A DNA stretch of 41,227 nucleotides from Phallusia fumigata (GCA_008931825.1 QXVZ01034300.1:1-41227); one strand, 5' to 3'; shown: positions 1-15,000, counted from the stretch's first letter. The notes: generated by a model from the sequence alone, not told the origin. A program made the numbers and translations.

Positions 1-92
1 TTCATGTTTCGGCAGTTCTGTTGGGCGTCGTCGAATGTGCGAGGGGTTGAGTCCAGGTAGTAACACACATAATGTCCGTCCAGTGTGTCGAA
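1..92 (-). CDS. Lectin CTLD11, first exon only (truncated by window edge)
   Basis: The exon starts after a TTCTCAG acceptor at position 92 and encodes [28 protein letters not shown]. Together with the end of exon 45 (CPSGWTQ) this is the start of another CTLD. The reading frame is open to the edge of the window, so the gene continues and its C-terminus is unknown. Confidence 0.85.
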
Positions 93-3000
93 CTGAGAAC
101 GATAATAGTTGGAACAGAAATCTCTCGAAACAGAAATGAATTAAAAACTGCTTTTTTAGGAGTAGAGAAAATTGCATAATGAGGAATGAATTAAAACAAA
201 ATTTGAACGAAAATGGAATTGCATGATGTCATGCATAAACACCGGAGTAAAAAGTGATTTTAACGAAGGTAAATATGCAGTAAAAATAAAACAAGTATAT
301 AGAGATGATTCAAACATATTTAATATCTATAGATAAAATTTTTTAATACACATACATTCAGTAAATAAGAAGTAATGGGTGAGTTTGTTGAACTTGTATT
401 TCCTATATTTAACTATGTTGTCTTGTGCTTACTTGAATTTATTGCATGGCTGATTTTGCAAATGTGAAAAAGTCCTCGGTTGCCATATGTTAACGTTTGT
501 GTTTACATATTATTAGGTGTGCGTGTCATTGATATGCTTTTCAAAATCCTTGTTTTTGTTTGTTGTATTCGCTTTCGCAAATACTCCTCTCATATTTTAA
601 TGTCAAGATCGAGATACGTTCACGTCAATCACAACGTCAAATTAAGCAGGACGTAAAAACTGAAAAAGGGAAGCAAAGAGAAACGAAAAAGAACTTCGAA
701 TACTACAACTAACCTACAAACTTAATATTTCCGCCTTATGTACCTGTGTCCAACCGCTGGGGCATTTTTTGTTGTTGTTAAGTTCCGAGCCTGGTGATAT
801 GTTCGGGTCTTTTCCCATCGAACAAATGAACGGGGTTACACCTTCGCAGTTCTTATCGTTCCAACGACCCGCCAGCGTTTCGCTGTGATACATTTCACCG
901 CAGTTTTCCTCGCCGTTGTGATGGTTTGGCTCACCTAAATATGTTCGTTTTGCGTTTTAAGAGGGCATGTGACAAACGAGTTTTAAGCGTTTTGGAAAGT
1001 GTAGTGTCCAACGTGTTTATTAGCAAGTGATGCAAGAACATACACAGCTAATTAGAGATCGGAGAATTTTTCTAGGTTATCAGTTTATCGTTTCGCGAAT
1101 GCATAAATTTCAATTCCAATCTAATTTAAAAAAGATCAAAAAAACTCGAGTCGTCCATCTCAGCAACGCACAGTTCACACTATAACCTACTTAACTAAAT
1201 ACTTGGATTAAAGTCTCCCAACGGGGTTTGGGTTGTTTTCCCCTATTTTTGAACACAAACAAAAAAACAAGCAAAAATCAAACTAATTCAGGGAATCGCC
1301 TTTGTCACAGTTGACAGCACAGGGCAAGTTAAGCAGTCTGCTTGAAGCGTGGAATCAAGACATCCGTGTAATTACCTGTGTTCCAGTTGGTGTACGTCAC
1401 TTCATCCCCGTTCGCCCAACTGTAGAGTCCCCACTGGGTGTCGCTCATGCCGATCCAGAGGTTGTGGTAAGCACGGATAGTTTGAGCTGTGATAAAAGCT
1501 GAAAACCAACGGAAAAATTAGGCGGTAAAATGTTGAAATTTAGGTGAGTTTTACGTAGGATGTGCAACCTTGGGTTTTTTATACCAAGAGTAAAGGGGAC
1601 AAGAGGAGAATGAGTTATTAATAGTGATTCGTTTTCTAGTAACTTCAACCTGCAAGAGGCGTTATACCGTATCATAGTAGGCCTTCCAAGCATTTCCAGT
1701 CAGCAAGGCATGGCTAGAGAAATCTAGCCTGCGGTGGGATTCGAACCCACGACAGGAGCTGACGCTGGGACAGATAACAAAAAACCAACGGGACTCGCAA
1801 ACAATTTATGCATTACAATTAACCAAAAAAATGTTTTAAATTTACCGTTTTCGTATTTATCGTGAATTGACGTCAGTGCACCACCCTTGGTCTTGCAATA
1901 CTCCACAGCGCCCCGCCACGTAGCAGCACATTCCACATTATCCGTGGCGGTAGGGTCACAAACGTTTGCTTCCCCATGTACCTGATAGCAGTAGTTGCTG
2001 TACATCAACCAGTCCGCTGGACAACCACCTAAAACAAAAACAATTTTACAAGAGGCAGGCTTTTGGGTTATCTGACAAATTTTAGTGGGGACGCTTTTTG
2101 AAGCCACAAAAGCCAAAGTTTGCAAAAACAGACGTCTGTGGAGCAAAAATTGTTCTCTTAAACAGCAAATAAGGATTTTAATGCGTAGACGTTGAGCAGT
2201 GTTTCTCAAGCGGTGGACCATAGAGCAATTTGCAATTGGCCCTAGATTAAAATGTTAGTATCCCAATTATCATTCGCAAGAATTAAGAAACTGTTCGGTT
2301 GAATTTAATGTGAAGTTTCCCACCGAGGTGCAAATTGGAATAAATCGCCATACTAGACCAAAACAAAGCGTGTTTGTGTCATAAGCACAAACGGGGGAAG
2401 TTTGTCATGTGGGTGAACTATAGTGGGTCAAGAAATTTTTTTTAAACGTTATCCAAGCCGCGTGAGAAAAAAGTCTTTGGTTTTAAATGCATGTACGCAT
2501 GAATATTAGGAAACAGCCAGAAAGCCCGGAAATTGTGCAGTACTCACTACTCATCTACATGCCACTAAATTACCGTCGTGTCAAGGCCCCAATACATATT
2601 ACAAAACACTGGGGTGTCGAAGTGCAGTCTGCTGTCGTTGGTAACAGCAAGGTCGTAAAATGTCCAAGATTAAAACAGTCCGTAACTCCATGGCGGGCTT
2701 TATAGGCTTTTCATTTATTAATAACACAATGAAAATGTAAAATACGTAAAACAAACAAAATATACCACAACCCAAGTAGCTAGCCTAACTTAAACTGTTT
2801 TTTTTGCCCAAATGTATACATAAAGTCTCAGTCATCAAAAGATCCCATCATCAAAAGAAATAGCATGTATGCAGCAATAGGATTTGAAAGATATACTGAC
2901 CTGGCCATGGCTGTGTAGGTTGTGGAGGGTTCGGTGGGGCACCAAGATATTTCTTGCAAACATATCCCGATAGTTTTAGACCGCAGTTGTCGTCATTCCA

Positions 3001-6000
3001 TCTTCCACTGTCTTGTAGGGTTGTAACGCATTGTTCGATTCCGACTGCATCATTGGGTTCACCTGCGGTTGCAAGGCTGGTTTTAAACCTGACTTCTATA
3101 GCCGGTGCATGAAAGTTGTGCTGTTTGTTAAAACTATACGTCTGCGGGTTCGAATCTCGCTGTATAACCACTTAGTTTTTAGGCTTTCGTTTTGAAGAAG
3201 GTCCCGTTTAAAGAGTTTGAGTGGTTTAGTCAAAAAAGGTAAAATGAACAATTAGTTGTTTACTTAGAGACCTACATATAAAACGTTATTTTGGGGGGTT
3301 TCATTATGAACTGATGCTGTCGCAATTTATCAAATATGTATTTGTTTATTGCTATAATTAACGTTGAGGAATCGCATTTTTCGCAGAGTTAAGGACCAAA
3401 AATAAACAACAAAGGGTGCAGAAGTAAATAAAAATACCAACCTGCACTCCAGTTGACGAAATCGACAGGTGTTCCATCTGACCACGCGTACGCCCCACTA
3501 ACACCACCCGTTTCACGAAGGCCGATCCAAAACCGGCTCACGCCCGTCATACCCTGTAAGTATGGATGTGTGACTGTAACAGCTGCAATAGTACGTCGGT
3601 TTCCTAATGGTTTGCTTTGAATTTGAAACGTTTTTTGACCAACTGAGGTGTTTCCCAACCGGAAAGGAATTTCTTTCCAGGGAGGAATTTGATGAGTTAA
3701 GGGGAGGAATTTCAACTTTGTAGTTAAGTTGTTCATGATAAGTGTGGCACTTCTTTTTAAGTGGACCAGTGAAACCTTTTTATTATTACTTATGTCACTT
3801 CTTGTCTAGTAGGGGAGGAATGAAAAGTTGCAAAATAAGAAAAGGGGGAATGCAATAAAAAGGTTGAAAATCACTGAACTAAACTTAAAAGCACCAACTT
3901 TAGTTTTATCTGCAAAGAAAGTGTTCGACGTAATCTACAACTAAAACTTGATGAATTGAACTGTATCAATAAGATTTAATTGGTAAACTAGTCCGGTAAA
4001 TTGCTTACCTTGATTTGGTTTGTAACAAATGCACTTTCGGCGATAGTATGAACAGACAGAAGCTCTCCACCCGTTGTTTGGCAAACCTGAAATAACAGTA
4101 ATATTATCAGCCAGCCTGTTCGGATAACGGATAGCTTGGCCTTATTTTAAACCAAATCACCATCTAACTCGGGGGTCCGCGAAAAATGGTAAAATTTAAC
4201 AGGGGGTACTGAAGGTTAATATTCCTGATTCAGTGGTTACATTTAACTTTTTAGCCACGGGCCTGTCGAACCATGATCTAACTTACGGCAAATTAAAAAA
4301 CGATTTCACTGCGAAGCTTAATACTAAAATGTGTAGTAACGAATACTAGAGTCTAAAATCAAATTGTATAAGCTCAGTTTCTGTTCTTAATTTACTTGAA
4401 TAAATATACTACTAACTAAATATCCACTGGGGGATTTTCAGGCTTTGACTGTGAGTTAAAGAGGTCCATGGAATAAAATATGTTAGGAACCAATTTTTGC
4501 TTGCAGTTGAACTTACCCTTTGGGCTGTGTGTACGTCTACAGGCAGGGCGTCGTTGAAAAGATAACACATCCCCCCATACTCGATCCACGTTCCATCCTC
4601 AGAACTTCCACAAGCCGCGTTCGGCTTTCCTGTTGGTGGCTGGGTCGGATTGACCACTTCAATACCCTTCGGTCGTCGACAGAGCCAGTCCAATGTCTGT
4701 TAAAAAGACGAGGTCTTTCAGTCTTTTGAATCTGCCCGGTGCTAACGGTGTAGGCGTCCGGTAATTTTAGTGCACGAATTTTATCGCATGGGGCAGTGGT
4801 TCTAAACCTGGGGGGTAATTTGACATGTTTTAGGGGTCAATTTAGTGGCTTCCAACATTTTTGTTTTGCGACACCCTATGGCCGAGACTTATGAATCGCG
4901 GCAAAAAGGCTTATATGACAATTACACGAAGTGTGGACATCAATCAAGTCAGTCTATTTTGCAAGTATTATTTACTGTCATTAGTGGTAATACATAATTT
5001 AATGAAAAACAATTCTAGTAGTATGGTCCAGATTGGTAAACACTGGGTTAATTAGATTATTTTTTTTGTTCCGTTGCACTAAAAAATTTTAAACTTTGTA
5101 GAATGTAGAATATCGGATGTGTTCATCTGTCATTTCGTTTTCACTCAACATTGGTCTGTGACGTCACGTTGTAATTTGCTAGTTTTTGAAAAAGTCGTAA
5201 TTGAAATTCATAAGGTTCTTCGCAAGAGTAAGGATAATAAAAAGATTTGGAACCGGGGTTAGGGTTGGGCTTATGTGTAGAATATAATTACCATAATAAA
5301 TACCTGCAATGAAATCACAGTAAATCGGGTAAAAAGGTATCAATGGATCAAAATCTTGTAGTTGGCCACGCAACGGGCCTCTTGCCTTAGTATCCTCGGG
5401 CTGTTATGACGTCACACTTGTATGACGAACAACAAATTATCCGCCATATTTTTTATTCTTTAAAAGTGAATGTCCGACAGGTGAGCTTGTACGAAGTTAC
5501 ACGCAAAATAATTTCCAGAATTTGTGTTGTAGGCCCCCATAAATACCTGGGTGTTTATGGCAGCGAATCTTGAACACTTGAACAAAAAATGCGCACATTT
5601 CTACAAAAAATATAACTGACGTGCCGGAATTCCGGTGCAATTTCGAGCAGAACCTGACTTAGTCCTTTTAGCGAATTACACCTCATGTTAATCGAGCAAA
5701 CTAATCAAAAAAGTCATTTTTTCCGTTTACCTCATGACAGTTAAGGTTATCCCAAAACGCAGTTCCGAACGCCGGCTCATATTTCATCGCCACACAAGTG
5801 TTGTCGAGTGTGTTGGAAGGTGCGCCAGTGTTCCAACTCAAATATTCCACTGGTGTCCCGTCCGACCACGACCAACTAATCTGATCTCTTTAAAAACAAA
5901 GAAATTTCAAAATCGCTTTTTTTCTGAGTTGCAGAGGTCTCATCAGTGCAGCTGGTGACAGGACATTGGCCGTTTCATTTAAACAAAAAGTAAAATAAAT

Positions 6001-9000
6001 AAAACACCCGTTGAACATTTGCCATTATTTTAAAGAATAAGAGTGTTAGCGTTTTTGTTACAGTGGTTAAAATTTAACAAAAAATTACAAATCGTGGAAA
6101 ACACATCAAAGACGTTGCCATTCGTTTTTCTTTTTTGATACTTTTAATATTTCCTTCGTGGTCGAAGATTGACGAAATTAAAACAAGAAAAGGAGAAACT
6201 ACACCTGTTGTTGAGTCCGATCCACACCGATTCGCTATTGACTCCAAGTTTGCTCAGTTCGCCTATCAAATAAATTTCTTCGTCTTTGTTGTGAATCGAA
6301 ACCAAGTCGCCACCTTCGTTCATGCACTGAATAGATTTAAAAGTGAGTTGAAATTAAACCTTGCACTTACAGTCGCTTTTTAGCTTAAACGCCATTCCAT
6401 TTACCAAGCGTTTTTTGCAAAAATACTAAAACTACAACGCTAAAAACAGTTCTGTTCATAATCATAATCATAAATTGACTAGCTCAAATAGTTGTGTTTT
6501 GTGAATTGAATGTTTTGGCAAAAACGCATGCCATCAATATATCACCGTTTATTAAAAACATGTCGTTTAACATCGATATGGTCCAGTATGTTTGTGATAA
6601 CAGTACTAAAAAACATACCAAGTCAAGGTTTGTAGGTTTCAATGTTTTATGTTTTTTTGTGTGTTTATGAAATAGGCGTAATGCAATGCATTAGAAGTAA
6701 AGGGCCGTGTTTTACTGTAACATTCAAATTTTGATCCACTTTATAACTGTATACCTGTTTTCTGCAGAGTTATGAGGTAAACATTACATTGGAAGCTCAT
6801 TTTAAATCTAAAATTTTGTTTGCGGCATATACAGCCTGATGTAAACAACATTTTTACCCTTTTTAGGCTTCCACAAGTTTAGAGTTTCTGACTGACCTGG
6901 TGCCTTGCGTTTTCCCAACCTTGCTTCTTATCCCATTCTGTACCCTCGGCTGGTACAAACACTTTGTAACAGAAACCGCTCGATTCTTGCGGGGTTGACC
7001 AGTCCCAGGCGCAACCGCCAGTGGGCGCTGGAGTGGCTGCAAACACCAGTCATTTTACCATTGGCAATTTTTTCCATGTGCAGGTGGGATACCACAAGGA
7101 ATAATAACTTAATTTAGAAACACAAGATTTAGACCTTAAGAGTAGCTTAATTCTGATCATTATGCACTGATGATGACAGCAGGGATTGTCGAAACGTTTG
7201 TAGTACAATGTATTCACTACATACACGTTCTCTGGCAGTTATGTTTTTAACTACATTTACAAAACAATACCAAAAAAATCAGTTTTTCAAATTTTACCCA
7301 CAATCAGCAAAAAAACTTTCACTTCATACCGCAAAAACATGCCAAAATCAGACATTTTTTCAGTGCTCAACTAAGAAGTAAGCGAAATTTACTTACTGGT
7401 AGGCGGGACAGTCCATCCTTCTCGTGGTCTTTCACATATCGAGTAAGCTTGCTTTTCGCACCTGTGGCTGTACCACATACCGTTGCCGAACTGACCTCCG
7501 TAAAACACCGTGCACTCGCCAAGGTCGATATCTAAATATAACGTTTCATGTCGTGTTTTACCAGTGTAGTAATTTTATTTCCTTTTTTAAGTACAGTACA
7601 GTGAGCTAAGTAAAAGCGTATAAATCCCTATTATCATCTTTAAGAATTTGGGTTAATTGTTTGGAATAACAGGCTGAAAAGTCATGCCTCACGTCAGCTG
7701 TTAGACGCCACAACAGGGCATAGACCACAGAGGAACTGGATCCACAAAGGCCAAGCAACTGCTTGGAAACTGAAGGGTTGTCGGCTCAGTGTCACTATTC
7801 TAATTTTGATCAAGTTTTAATGTCTGTACATGAGACAAGCGCCCCTAATTCTTTTACAACAACGTTTTAACTTAAAGCCATATATGAAGGATTCCTTACA
7901 TGGCAAGAGAGAGTCGTTAAAATAACAATTTAAGTTGAAAGAAGCTTATTTAAACAAAAAATATAAAGTAAATTTTCATTCTGCACTTCATTCATGAGAA
8001 ATAGTCAGTGTAATTTACAAAAAGAGCCATTACAATGATAGGTTAATTGTATTGAACAGCATGATTCCTAATTGCCCACTGAAGTGAATATTAAAATAAA
8101 TCGCTATACTTTAGTGTGAAACAATGCGTTTTTTCGTGACACAAAATGCTTAAATGACCGAAGCTTGGCATGCTGATAAGAGAATGGGCCAAGAGATTTT
8201 TTTCAAAACCTTATCTGAGCCATGTAACAAAAAAGGGTGGCATCAGACTACTCCAACGTGAAATTTGGAAGTGTCACAGTAATGATGCATGCACAAAAAG
8301 GCTCGAAGAGCTTGTTTGTGTCAAAACTAAAGTTGGGGTTCGACTTTCGAAAAATCTCACCTGGATTTCCCAGTCCCCAGTTGTCGTACGTCACAGGGTC
8401 GCCGCTCTCCCACGCCCACGACACGCCCGTTTCTGTGGTGACGTGAGCGTGAAGGCCGATCCACCACCGCCAGTCTTCGCTTCCGATCATTGTGTGAAGG
8501 AAGCTCTGAACGTATCTGGGGGAGTAAAAAATTTCGGTTAGAATTATGAAACAACAAATTTGGGCCGTTTTTGTATTGAAGTCAACTATAGAACTGGATA
8601 AAATACCTCCGTTATTTGTACTGATGATGACAAAAGTACTTTAGTTGAGTAAGAAAACACACAATGTCACTAAATCAATCGCCAGACCGGACAAAGTTGC
8701 ATAAAGTTAGAACGGCGAAAAAAAGGAAAGGGCGCAGTTGCGCTGCAGCTACATCGTGATTACAAAGCGTTATGTGAAGGGGGCTCAACAGAGAGTGAGT
8801 TTGTCGAATTTAAAGATACAGTTTTTAATTTGACAAGATAAGCCCTGTGTACACTTGTACTGGATGCAAACCATGTGACTTCAGTGGAAATGCAGAGTTT
8901 CTTACTTGCTTTGTACATGCACATTCATGCCGCCCTGGCCCTCGCAGAAAGCTTCCGAGTCTCCTTCAGAAACTAGATCACGTTGAAACAAGTAGCAGGT

Positions 9001-12000
9001 CCCTTCGTATGCCGACCATCCTGTAACAGGTAATTGGTATCAGCAAATCGACTTACATTGAACTGAACATCCAAATATGTTCGGTTTTATTGTCCAAGGT
9101 CAACTGCTTCTGTTGCAAACAAACAAATTTGTGGTATAGTTCCTACAGAGTCATCACACAGCAGATTTTTTTAATATTTGTTTATTCCACTGTTGATTTT
9201 TTAAAGTTGCTCAACGCAAAAGCATTGGCTTGGTATATTTACCTTCAGGACAACCCGCTGGTGGTGTGGGTTCTACAGACTGATCTGGGGTATAGTAACC
9301 TTTGTACTTCTTGCACACGTAAGCCTGGTGATAAAACAAAATATAATGACACAATCATAAAAAAGATCAAATAAATACAAACGTAAACGCACACTTTAAA
9401 CCAAGTTTGCTTCAACAAAAAAAATTAACATGGTTAATCGAATTAAGATAATGATGGGATAAAATAATGCTCGTATTCAGTTTAAATGTTAGAAATGTAA
9501 CGAAAATAGATAGGCATACGAACAAAGAAATAAGAGGAACGTTGTGAGTAGAAGAATTAACAGCAAAGCTAAGGGAAGCTAGGTTACGAAGGTTGGGCCA
9601 TGTGTGCCGAAGGGACGAAAACCACGTTGGCAAAAGGTGGAAAATTTTGTGATTGGAAAAAGAAAAAGGGGTAGACCCAAAAGAAGATGGCCTGACAACA
9701 TCCGGGAAGATTTGAAAGTGATCGGGGCGCAAGAAAATGAAACAATGGGCAGCGCAAGTTGGAGACTGAAAATCCGCACAGGCGACCCCACATAGTGGGA
9801 TTCAAGCCAGTGGAAGAAGAAGTCATTAGAAGTCAAAAGTTTGCTATGCGTGGACTCACCGAAACTTCGTCGCAAAGGTAGTCGTCCCACTTCTGTGTTT
9901 CTTGTCCCATCCTCACACAGTTCTCCATCTTGCCGTCGTAGTTGTCGGGGGAGGAAGGCCCCCAATTTGTGTACAGAACCTAAAAAATGTAAACTTTAAA
10001 CCTTGCCTGCGTGCAAGCTGAAAGCAAAACTTCGTGCAGTTGACCTTGATATTACCCAAATTTGTAAAATCAGTTTTTTTTTAGATATGCTTCAAAGAAA
10101 ATACATTATCTTCTGGATTTTTTACGAATTGTTTGATACGTCATGTCAGGACAAATTTAAATCTGTAGGCTTTGCACCGAAATATGGTGTATAGAACAGT
10201 GCTACTCAAATCGTGATACACAGAAACACATGTAGACATATAGTTACATCCAAAAGACTCTATATTACTAGACAGTAAACGCACCATTGGGTATACAGAA
10301 ATATAAAATTCGAGTAGCACTGATGTGGATATTTACTGTTTTTGCTCTGTATGTTTATTTTATTGTTTTTGGAATAACTTACAGGTTCGCCATCGATCCA
10401 TTCAAACTCATTGAAGGATCGTAAATCGTTGAGGCCGATCCACCAGTTGTCTGAATCCTGCAGGATGATTTGCTGGCCGAGGAAATCTTGTTCCACTCCG
10501 TCTCTTACAGAAGCAAGATGGCCGCCCATCGCTACACACTTCGCCTCTGCTTCGGCCCATGGTAGGTTTTCGGCTGTGAGTGTTCAGAAATTTACAAGGT
10601 TCAATTATTCTTAAAAAAATTTTTTAACCTTTTAAACAATATTCCCCTTGGATCACAGAAACTCTTACAGTTAATCACAACACAAGGTCATCTTATTCAA
10701 ATAGAAATAAAAGTACATAATTAACAAACATTTATATATATGGCAAACAAGTTAATAAGAAAGTTCCAGCCAAAAACTCAACAACTGAACGCTAACAAAA
10801 TAAGATGCAGGAGTTTGGCAAACTGCCACATGGCAAAATTACTCATGCAAAACCAAATTTACTCATGCATACATTTAAAGGAAAAACAACTTAAAGGTGA
10901 AACACAATTTATTCTAATATAACCAACGGCCTTTTGGCATAGTCTGGCGGAGTTTTTAAACTCTTGAATGTGGTGTGACTTATTTCGTGTCACCTTATTT
11001 TAAAAACATATTTTTTGCTTCGTTGTTCATTTTTACTGTGGAGGCAACCTATGCAGTTGTGCACTTACATCCAAAGTAGAAGCAGAAACTGCTGTACGGC
11101 TTCCATCCGATTTCGCAAGTTTCCTCGTTGCCGGCAAACGAAAAAGCCACAGGATAGTAACTGAGATACACAAATACAAATAACAGTTGTCAAGTAATTC
11201 TTCATTCATTTCACTTTACGCCCCGAAACATAAGCGCTGATTTTTGTTTGTTGGTAACTGGTAGTTCTACACCCCGCTAATTACGACTGATTGAAAACTA
11301 AATTACAAAAATTGTTTATGACCCAATGTATGGGAATGCACAATGCAAAATAATGATTGACTTTGCATTTATTACTCCTTTTGTTATCCGGAATTCATAT
11401 TCTATTTATTTCCACTTTATTCATAGGGATGACGTACAGCATTATCTAGGAATAATATTTTTTCGCGCCTTTGCCAGCATTTTTGTTAGTTTCGTTGTTT
11501 ATTTAACGTTTAGTTATCCTACTGTAAGCAAAAATTGTTAATTTTGAACCCTGCTATTCACATAATGCATCAGCGAATGTGTTTTGCTTTTTTAGATCTT
11601 TTCCCGATCAGGTACGAAAAATCGATTTATGAAAGCCTTTCCCCCGATGAATAAACGCAATTCAAATACTTTTAGATTCAAAATTCTATATTGTTCATCC
11701 CTAACTGTGGCTAACAATCACTAGCTTTCATTTGATAAACAGCTAAGACGTGATACCTTTCGTCAAATGAAGTGATGCCGTTTTTGACGGAACCAACATA
11801 GGTGCTCTGGGCTTGCTTCTTGACGATAGTAACCGGACCACCAAAACGGTCAATTATTACCCCAGCATGAACCGCCGCATTGCATATCTGTGAGCTCTGT
11901 GGTATTTTAAAAAGTAAAATGGAGTTAAATTTGGAGGCGATTAGCTAAGTACAGGTTTACGCTTAATCTTGAAATGTAAACATTTCAAGGAACGTTAAAA

Positions 12001-15000
12001 TATTTCCTAAACAATCCAACAATGGATCTTAATTTACGTATTGTATGCCTCTATACGCATGAGAAACATTTTTAATGTAAAAACTTTGAAAACATACACT
12101 TTAACTGCAAAGATACGACCCAAAACGCGAGACCTTTTTTTTAACAAATATCGAAGCGAAAAGGGATATTAAGACTGCCAGTTTTTTTAGGACATACCCC
12201 TGCATATATGTCGGTCCCATAGACAACAGGAATGCCTGACAGGGGACAGAGACCTGGGCATTCAGCTTTTATGATGTCAACATCAGCTGTTTCATCCGTT
12301 GCCCATAATATGTCACCAATCTCATTACATGCAAGTTCACCTGCGGAGTAGTGAATAGAAATTTGAAAGGAAATATGATAGTTTTTTTCAAGTATGGTCG
12401 AGCAATGCGCTAACTATTGTTATCTGATAGATGTTTTTTTTTTATTTTGGGATGTTATGTGATAGAGTTTATGAACAGTTTTTATACGTGTTTAAAAAGC
12501 GAAACGTTTGAGTGGAATCATATTTTTCACCTCCTTGCCAGAATCACACGACAGGCTACATTGAAAAGTTTGTTTTTTACAACACGAAAAACGTTTTTCT
12601 CGGCAAGATCAAATCATTCTGGCCCTTATAGATTCTCACAGATTCCAGGAAAGCTGCAGACATCAACACTGAAGAAAACAACACAAAAACTGAATCCAAA
12701 CCACTTACGCAGAGGATTGCATCCAGTGATTTCAACTCTCATTCCAATCATATCGCCCTGCCACGACTGTGGTTGGATGCGAATGCCGGCTGTGAAAACG
12801 TGTTCCGCCAACACAGCCCGCACTGGCGTTTGCTGATCAGTGTTTCCCGTAAAATTCATCTGCGAAAAAGCTGTGCTATAAGCTGCTGAAACTTCACATT
12901 GACGAGGATGTGGGATCGAATCCCGGTAAAACTTCTACTATTTCGTTTGGTGTTTATACGCTTTCAAAAAAAGCTTTAATATGTAAAAATCCAAATATTA
13001 CACGATATCACCAGGATTATGGCTTAAGGCTCAGGCCAATGGAACTTCATGAGTTGGCGGGATGAATTTCGACTTTGTAGTTAAGTTATTCATGAGTATT
13101 TTTGGTACACCAGTGGTTCCACACCCTTCAAATGTCACTTTAGATCAATTTATAAATGCTATATTTAATGGACAAACAAAGCGCCATTTAATTGTAACAA
13201 AACTTTCGACGCCGACCTTGTTCTGTAGGGGAGGAATGGAAAGTTCTTAAATAAACAAAGGGGGAAATGCATGAAAAATTGAAAAAAGGTACGAAACCAC
13301 TGCCATATGCGGCCTTAGTAAAATCGATGGACAATTTTAGATAGGCCTAAATCAAGGTTTATAAAAAGTCTGTTTTAACCAGCTGCAAGTTTAAAAATTA
13401 TTGTTTTCGTTGTTCTGTTTTGTTATGGTTGCATAAAGTAGCAAATAATCTTGATCTGCAACCAAAAATATAAAACAATGTTTTTTTTAAATAGAACTTG
13501 ATGGTTGTAAATGAATAAGAGCAAACAAAAACATTGTCTTAAAGCAGCGTAGTAGTAACCCACGTGTTGTTATTTAGCTGATTCTGTTACCTGACAGTGA
13601 CATTATTTACAATGAGTATGGCACAATTGTCAAAATGGACAAATTGGATGTTAAGAAATTGTTGGAAATGAAAATTTGGTGCGAGCAGAAAACAGACATT
13701 GGTGAATGAAGAAAAAAGGATAAAGAACCACTGCCCAAAGCGATCCACTACTTCCTTACAAACAAAATCATTTGATTTGAAATCCGTGTAACCATAGACA
13801 AAATTGTTAATAATAATGATATTGAGAAGTCGTTACCACGACGTTGTCAAAACTGCTGTAGGTCGTCCATTCCTGATATGTTGCGTCATTGGCGAAGGCT
13901 ACCGTAAAACTTGTGACGTATCTGCTTGCGTCATTGGCGCCCTGGATGATCACACCCGTCACTCTGACGTTGCTTCTGAACGTCACTTGCAGATACGCAC
14001 CTGAATCACGTGACAAAGTTAGCGGCTACATTGGGATTTGACCCTTGTTAGGCCATGCTATGACTATTGAATATTACGTCAGACACACTCTTTGGCGCCC
14101 CCAGTGATATTGTGTCGTGGCGCTTGTATTTTATACACTGCTTTTGCTATTTTAACAAAATGATTGCAAGTACTACTACAGTAATGAACTGTATTTACCA
14201 TTTTTACAAAGATTTTAAAAAAATGGTAAACTACTGATAACTGCAGGTCTGCATCGAATCAAAAAAGCGTGTAACATGACGTCACGAAAGTTTTAAACGC
14301 GTTACGTCTCGTATTGTTTATCGCACTACAGTAGGAAAGCCAAAAATCACCATTTTTGAGTTAATCTTTATTAGCAATAAATGTTTTGCAAGAATACATA
14401 CCAACGCCCTCCTGTGTCGCCCAACTTCTTGGTCCGTTCAATCTCGCGTCAATCCCTTTGTGCTGGTTGTCCAAATATGTCGACTGACTAATCTGAGAGT
14501 CTGCGACCGTCCCATTCTCCACACCAAGCCCACTGAAGCAAACTGCCGAAATACTGACGGTTGGCAATTATAGGAAACAAAGTAAATTAACTTATTCGCA
14601 AAAAAGGGGGAATAGAAAAAACTTGAAGCATTAGTTCCTAAAATTCTTGCATTCCCCGATTTTGCTTATTGCAACTTTTCATTCCTCCCCTGTTAGACAC
14701 TACTAGGCAAGAGGCGGTATGAAGTAACATTATAAGGTTTGGGACCAGTGGTCTACCTAAACAGAAATACTCTCTTTATATAAATAACTTCACTATAAAG
14801 TGGATATTTCTCCCGTTAACCCATAAAATTTATCCCCGGGAAGGAATTCCTCGCTGGTTGAGAACAACTGACAAAGTATTTAAAAGATGAGCACAACAGT
14901 CCGCTACTAACCTTTCTGTTCGCATGAGTAGATAACGTTGAGATATTTGTAAACTCCATTGCAAGGGTCCCCGAAAATTTCGTTGCTTGCCGTCAGCGTG

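Noticed and set aside
1734..1750. tRNA gene
   Set aside because: Only the T-arm is present; no acceptor stem, D-arm or anticodon arm pairs in the flanks.
8170..8541. 123-codon plus-strand frame
   Set aside because: It is the antisense shadow of lectin exon 34 plus a MITE fragment.
9604..9795. Small plus-strand frame with a Lys/Arg-rich GRPKRRW segment as a gene of its own
   Set aside because: It has no ATG in context, is preceded by the frame-shifted first half of a LINE tail, and lies inside an intron.
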